A stretch of 7,491 nucleotides of DNA. Origin: Coriobacteriales bacterium (GTDB taxonomy: Bacteria > Actinomycetota > Coriobacteriia > Coriobacteriales > UBA8131). Both the position numbers and the translations under genes were made by a program. The stretch spans positions 1 to 7,491 of the forward strand of contig JAISUQ010000040.1 in the NCBI GenBank assembly GCA_031272005.1, written 5' to 3'. The notes under the pieces are model-generated. The model saw nothing but the letters and a program-made list of their open reading frames with translations. It was not told the DNA's origin and ran no database searches. This document shows positions 5,686-7,491 of the stretch, piece after piece (position 1 is the stretch's first letter; the number at the start of each line of letters is the position of its first letter).

Positions 5686-6465
5686 ATGGGTATCTTCGAT
5701 AACGTCAAAAGCCGCCTGGGCCTGGGCTCGGATCAGGGCGACTACTATGACGGAGATGAATACGGGCAGCACGGTGGTTATGCACCGGGCGCAGGCCAAT
5801 ACGCCGATGATGGCTACGACACCACCGGCGCCGGCGATGACGACGACTACAACCGCCGCGGCTTCGACTCCCAGTATCGCCAGCAATCCCTGGACAGCCG
5901 GGTGTCGCGCCGGGGCTTTGGCGTCGATCGCTCCACCTATCAAAACGACGAACACGCCCCGCTGGTCTCCATCTCCGACGTCCGGGCTTCCACACCGCTG
6001 AACCTCGACGTCGCCCAGCCGCGCGCCGATCGGATTCCGACGCCCCGGGCCTACCGTCGCGCCACCAACAGCTTCGCACCCAATGGTTTGGATGAGGACG
6101 CCCTGGCCTTCAAGGACGGCCTGGCCCGCTCCGAGACCAACTCCTTGAGCGAACTGCAGAGTGAGCGGTTGCGCCTGGAGGATACCGGCCGGATCTCGGT
6201 GCGTCGCGGTCGCCGCATCGAGAATGTGCGCCCGGTCACCTATGCCGACGCCGAGCAGGTGGCCAAACTGCTGCGCGGCAACTACATCGTCGTGCTGGAC
6301 CTCCAGGCCACCCGCCCGGAGCTGGCCAAACGCATCCTGGACTTCTCCTTTGGCGTCGCCAGCGCCCTGGAGGGCCAGGTCGACCGCTTTGCCGATCGCA
6401 TTTACGTGTTCACCAAAGGTGGCCCGTTGACTACAGTTGAGCGTTCCAATATCCAAGGGGGTTAG
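5686..6465 (+). CDS. sepF: Cell division protein SepF
   Basis: Cytoplasmic protein that tethers FtsZ filaments to the membrane and organises the division ring; it binds the FtsZ C-terminal peptide. It has 259 aa from ATG 5686, longer than the roughly 150 aa of Bacillus SepF. Residues 1-14 (MGIFDNVKSRLGLG) are the expected amphipathic membrane-binding helix. Residues 16-57 are rich in Asp, Gly and Tyr and look disordered. The region 58-175 is polar and charged and also looks like linker. The SepF fold is at about 176-247, including IENVRPVTYADAEQVAKLL (178-196), YIVVLDLQ (200-207), AKRILDFSFGVASALEGQVD (214-233) and DRIYVFTKG (237-245). ATG 5686 is preferred over GTG 5677 because of the GGAG position and because the helix then starts the protein. 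proC begins one base after its stop. Confidence 0.95.
   Translation: MGIFDNVKSRLGLGSDQGDYYDGDEYGQHGGYAPGAGQYADDGYDTTGAGDDDDYNRRGFDSQYRQQSLDSRVSRRGFGVDRSTYQNDEHAPLVSISDVRASTPLNLDVAQPRADRIPTPRAYRRATNSFAPNGLDEDALAFKDGLARSETNSLSELQSERLRLEDTGRISVRRGRRIENVRPVTYADAEQVAKLLRGNYIVVLDLQATRPELAKRILDFSFGVASALEGQVDRFADRIYVFTKGGPLTTVERSNIQGG
6456..6461 (+). promoter_or_regulatory. Ribosome binding site of proC
   Basis: AGGGGG, inside the last sepF codons, lies 5 nt before ATG 6467. It decides this start over the TTG at 6437, which would overlap sepF and add ten non-conserved residues. Confidence 0.7.
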
Positions 6466-6466
6466 C

Positions 6467-7285
6467 ATGGAAGACCTGCAGGGCAAGCTCGGTACCATCG
6501 CCATCATCGGCGGCGGCAAGATGGGGGAGGCAATCATCGCCGGCCTGGTCAATGGCGCATTGTTCGACCCAGCCACAGTCGTCGTCGCCGAGCCGGGCGA
6601 GGAGCGCCGCCAGTATCTCAGTGACAACTACGGCATCCGCTGCGTGGCCGCCGGTGCCGAGATCGACCATCCCCTGACCGCCATCCTGGCCGTCAAGCCG
6701 CAGGTGTTTCGGGACGTCGCTGCCGCACTGGCCGCCGCCCCGAATTTCGACCCGGTGCGCATCATCTCCATCGCTGCCGGCATCTCCACCGCCACCATCC
6801 GCGGGTTCTTTCCGGAGAAGAACGTCATCCGGGTGATGCCCAATGTGGCTTTGATGGTCAGCGCCGGGATGTGTGTGGTCTGTACGGCGGAGAATACCGC
6901 CCGCTCCGAAGGCGAGTTGGTAGTCGACCTCTTCTCGCTGATGGGCGAGGCCACGCTGATCGAGGAGTCCCAAATCAACGCGGCCACGGCGCTGTCCGGT
7001 TCCGGACCGGCTTATTTTGCCCTGCTTGTGGAGCGCCTGGCGGCGGCTGGCGTTGCCCAGGGCCTGGACGCCGAGACGGCTGCCCTGCTGGCCAAACAGA
7101 CGCTGATCGGCACCGCCCGCTATCTGGATCTCACCAGCTTTACCGCCACAGAGTTGCGCGAGGCCGTGACCAGCCCCAATGGCACCACCCAGGCCGCCCT
7201 GGAATCCATGGCCGCCTCCGGATTCAACCAGTTGGTCGACGACCTGGTGGCCGCTGCCTGCAGGCGGGCGGAGGAGCTGGCATGA
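6467..7285 (+). CDS. proC: Pyrroline-5-carboxylate reductase
   Basis: Reduces 1-pyrroline-5-carboxylate to L-proline with NAD(P)H, the last step of proline synthesis, in the cytoplasm. It has 272 aa, normal for the family. The N-terminal Rossmann domain shows IAIIGGGKMGEAI (11-23), AVKPQV (75-80), IISIAAGIS (99-107) and VIRVMPNVALMVSAGM (120-135). The C-terminal dimerisation and substrate domain shows TALSGSGPAYFALLVE (174-189) and the family signature LREAVTSPNGTTQAALE (230-246). Asn238 replaces the Gly commonly found before the second Gly of SPGGTT, a tolerated change. It sits between sepF and yggT, one base after sepF and overlapping yggT by ATGA, so it is likely cotranscribed with the division genes. 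No link between proline synthesis and division is shown by the sequence. Confidence 0.96.
   Translation: MEDLQGKLGTIAIIGGGKMGEAIIAGLVNGALFDPATVVVAEPGEERRQYLSDNYGIRCVAAGAEIDHPLTAILAVKPQVFRDVAAALAAAPNFDPVRIISIAAGISTATIRGFFPEKNVIRVMPNVALMVSAGMCVVCTAENTARSEGELVVDLFSLMGEATLIEESQINAATALSGSGPAYFALLVERLAAAGVAQGLDAETAALLAKQTLIGTARYLDLTSFTATELREAVTSPNGTTQAALESMAASGFNQLVDDLVAAACRRAEELA
7270..7276 (+). promoter_or_regulatory. Ribosome binding site of yggT
   Basis: GGAGGAG inside the end of proC lies 5 nt before ATG 7282. This strong match supports the gene start at the ATGA overlap with the proC stop. Confidence 0.8.
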
Positions 7286-7491
7286 TCTCCGCCGTTGCCG
7301 CCGCCGCCGCTACCGCAGCCAGCGCCGCTGCCGGCGCTCCTGTCGCCGTGCCCGGCGTGTTCAGCCTGCTGGCCATCCTGAATCTGGGCAATACCACCCT
7401 GGGCCGCATCATCATGGGTGTGGTCAACTTCTATGTCCTGCTGATTATCGTCTGGGCGCTGTTTTCCTGGTTTGACCACAGCAAGGGCTTT
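7282..7491 (+). CDS. yggT: YggT family membrane protein (3' partial)
   Basis: Only the first 70 residues are in the window; the frame is open at the end. The start ATG overlaps the proC TGA (ATGA) and has a strong GGAGGAG site. An Ala-rich N-terminus (residues 4-19) precedes hydrophobic segments. The clear one spans about 42-64 and ends in VWALFSWF (57-64), matching the (R)xLLSWF pattern at the end of the first YggT repeat. YggT proteins are small integral membrane proteins of poorly defined function, found next to sepF and proC or yggS in many bacteria. The Ala-rich leader before the first helix is longer than I would expect. The family call rests on the one motif plus synteny. Confidence 0.8.
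   Translation, partial: MISAVAAAAATAASAAAGAPVAVPGVFSLLAILNLGNTTLGRIIMGVVNFYVLLIIVWALFSWFDHSKGF

Noticed and set aside
5512..6627. Minus-strand frame of about 370 codons opposite sepF and the proC start
   Set aside because: It spans two confirmed + strand genes and their junction. Its hydrophobic runs mirror the Asp/Tyr codons of the SepF linker.

Overview
The window is GC-rich, gene-dense DNA with all eight genes on the + strand. The FtsZ is of the actinobacterial type (AGEGGGTGTG signature). The order ftsZ-yggS-sepF-proC-yggT fits the Actinomycetota division cluster. The missing pgeF/ylmD-type gene between ftsZ and yggS, and the proC between sepF and yggT, make me suspect a Coriobacteriia-like lineage (Eggerthellaceae or relatives). 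That placement is an inference; nothing here proves it.

Region 1 (1-3393) is a molybdate/tungstate ABC importer, modA-modB-modC, read as one operon whose promoter lies upstream of the window. modA (substrate-binding lipoprotein) is cut at its 5' end. modB (permease) is about twice the usual length because it carries an N-terminal membrane anchor and a roughly 190-residue extracellular region before the permease core. modC (ATPase with a C-terminal TOBE domain) has a repetitive Pro/Glu/Ala/Thr insertion inside the TOBE domain, encoded by 27-bp and 9-bp tandem units. ModA captures the oxyanion outside, ModB forms the channel, and ModC drives transport and probably senses the anion through TOBE.

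Region 2 (3394-3772) is a 379-bp AT-richer intergenic region. It holds a good sigma-70-like promoter (TTGACC-N16-TACTAT) for ftsZ, several AATGC(G)-type repeats of unknown role, and no convincing terminator for the mod operon.

Region 3 (3773-7491) is a cell-division and housekeeping cluster. It contains ftsZ (Z-ring tubulin homologue), yggS (PLP homeostasis), sepF (membrane anchor of FtsZ, with a long disordered linker), proC (pyrroline-5-carboxylate reductase, last step of proline synthesis) and the start of yggT (small membrane protein), cut by the window end. Gaps are short (14 bp ftsZ-yggS, 1 bp sepF-proC, ATGA overlap proC-yggT), so cotranscription is likely. A possible internal promoter lies at the end of yggS, ahead of sepF.

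The most unusual items are the enlarged ModB, which may be analogous to the MalF P2 loop, the tandem-repeat insertion in ModC, and a sharply AT-rich rare-codon patch inside ftsZ. No mobile element, CRISPR array, tRNA or rRNA was seen.
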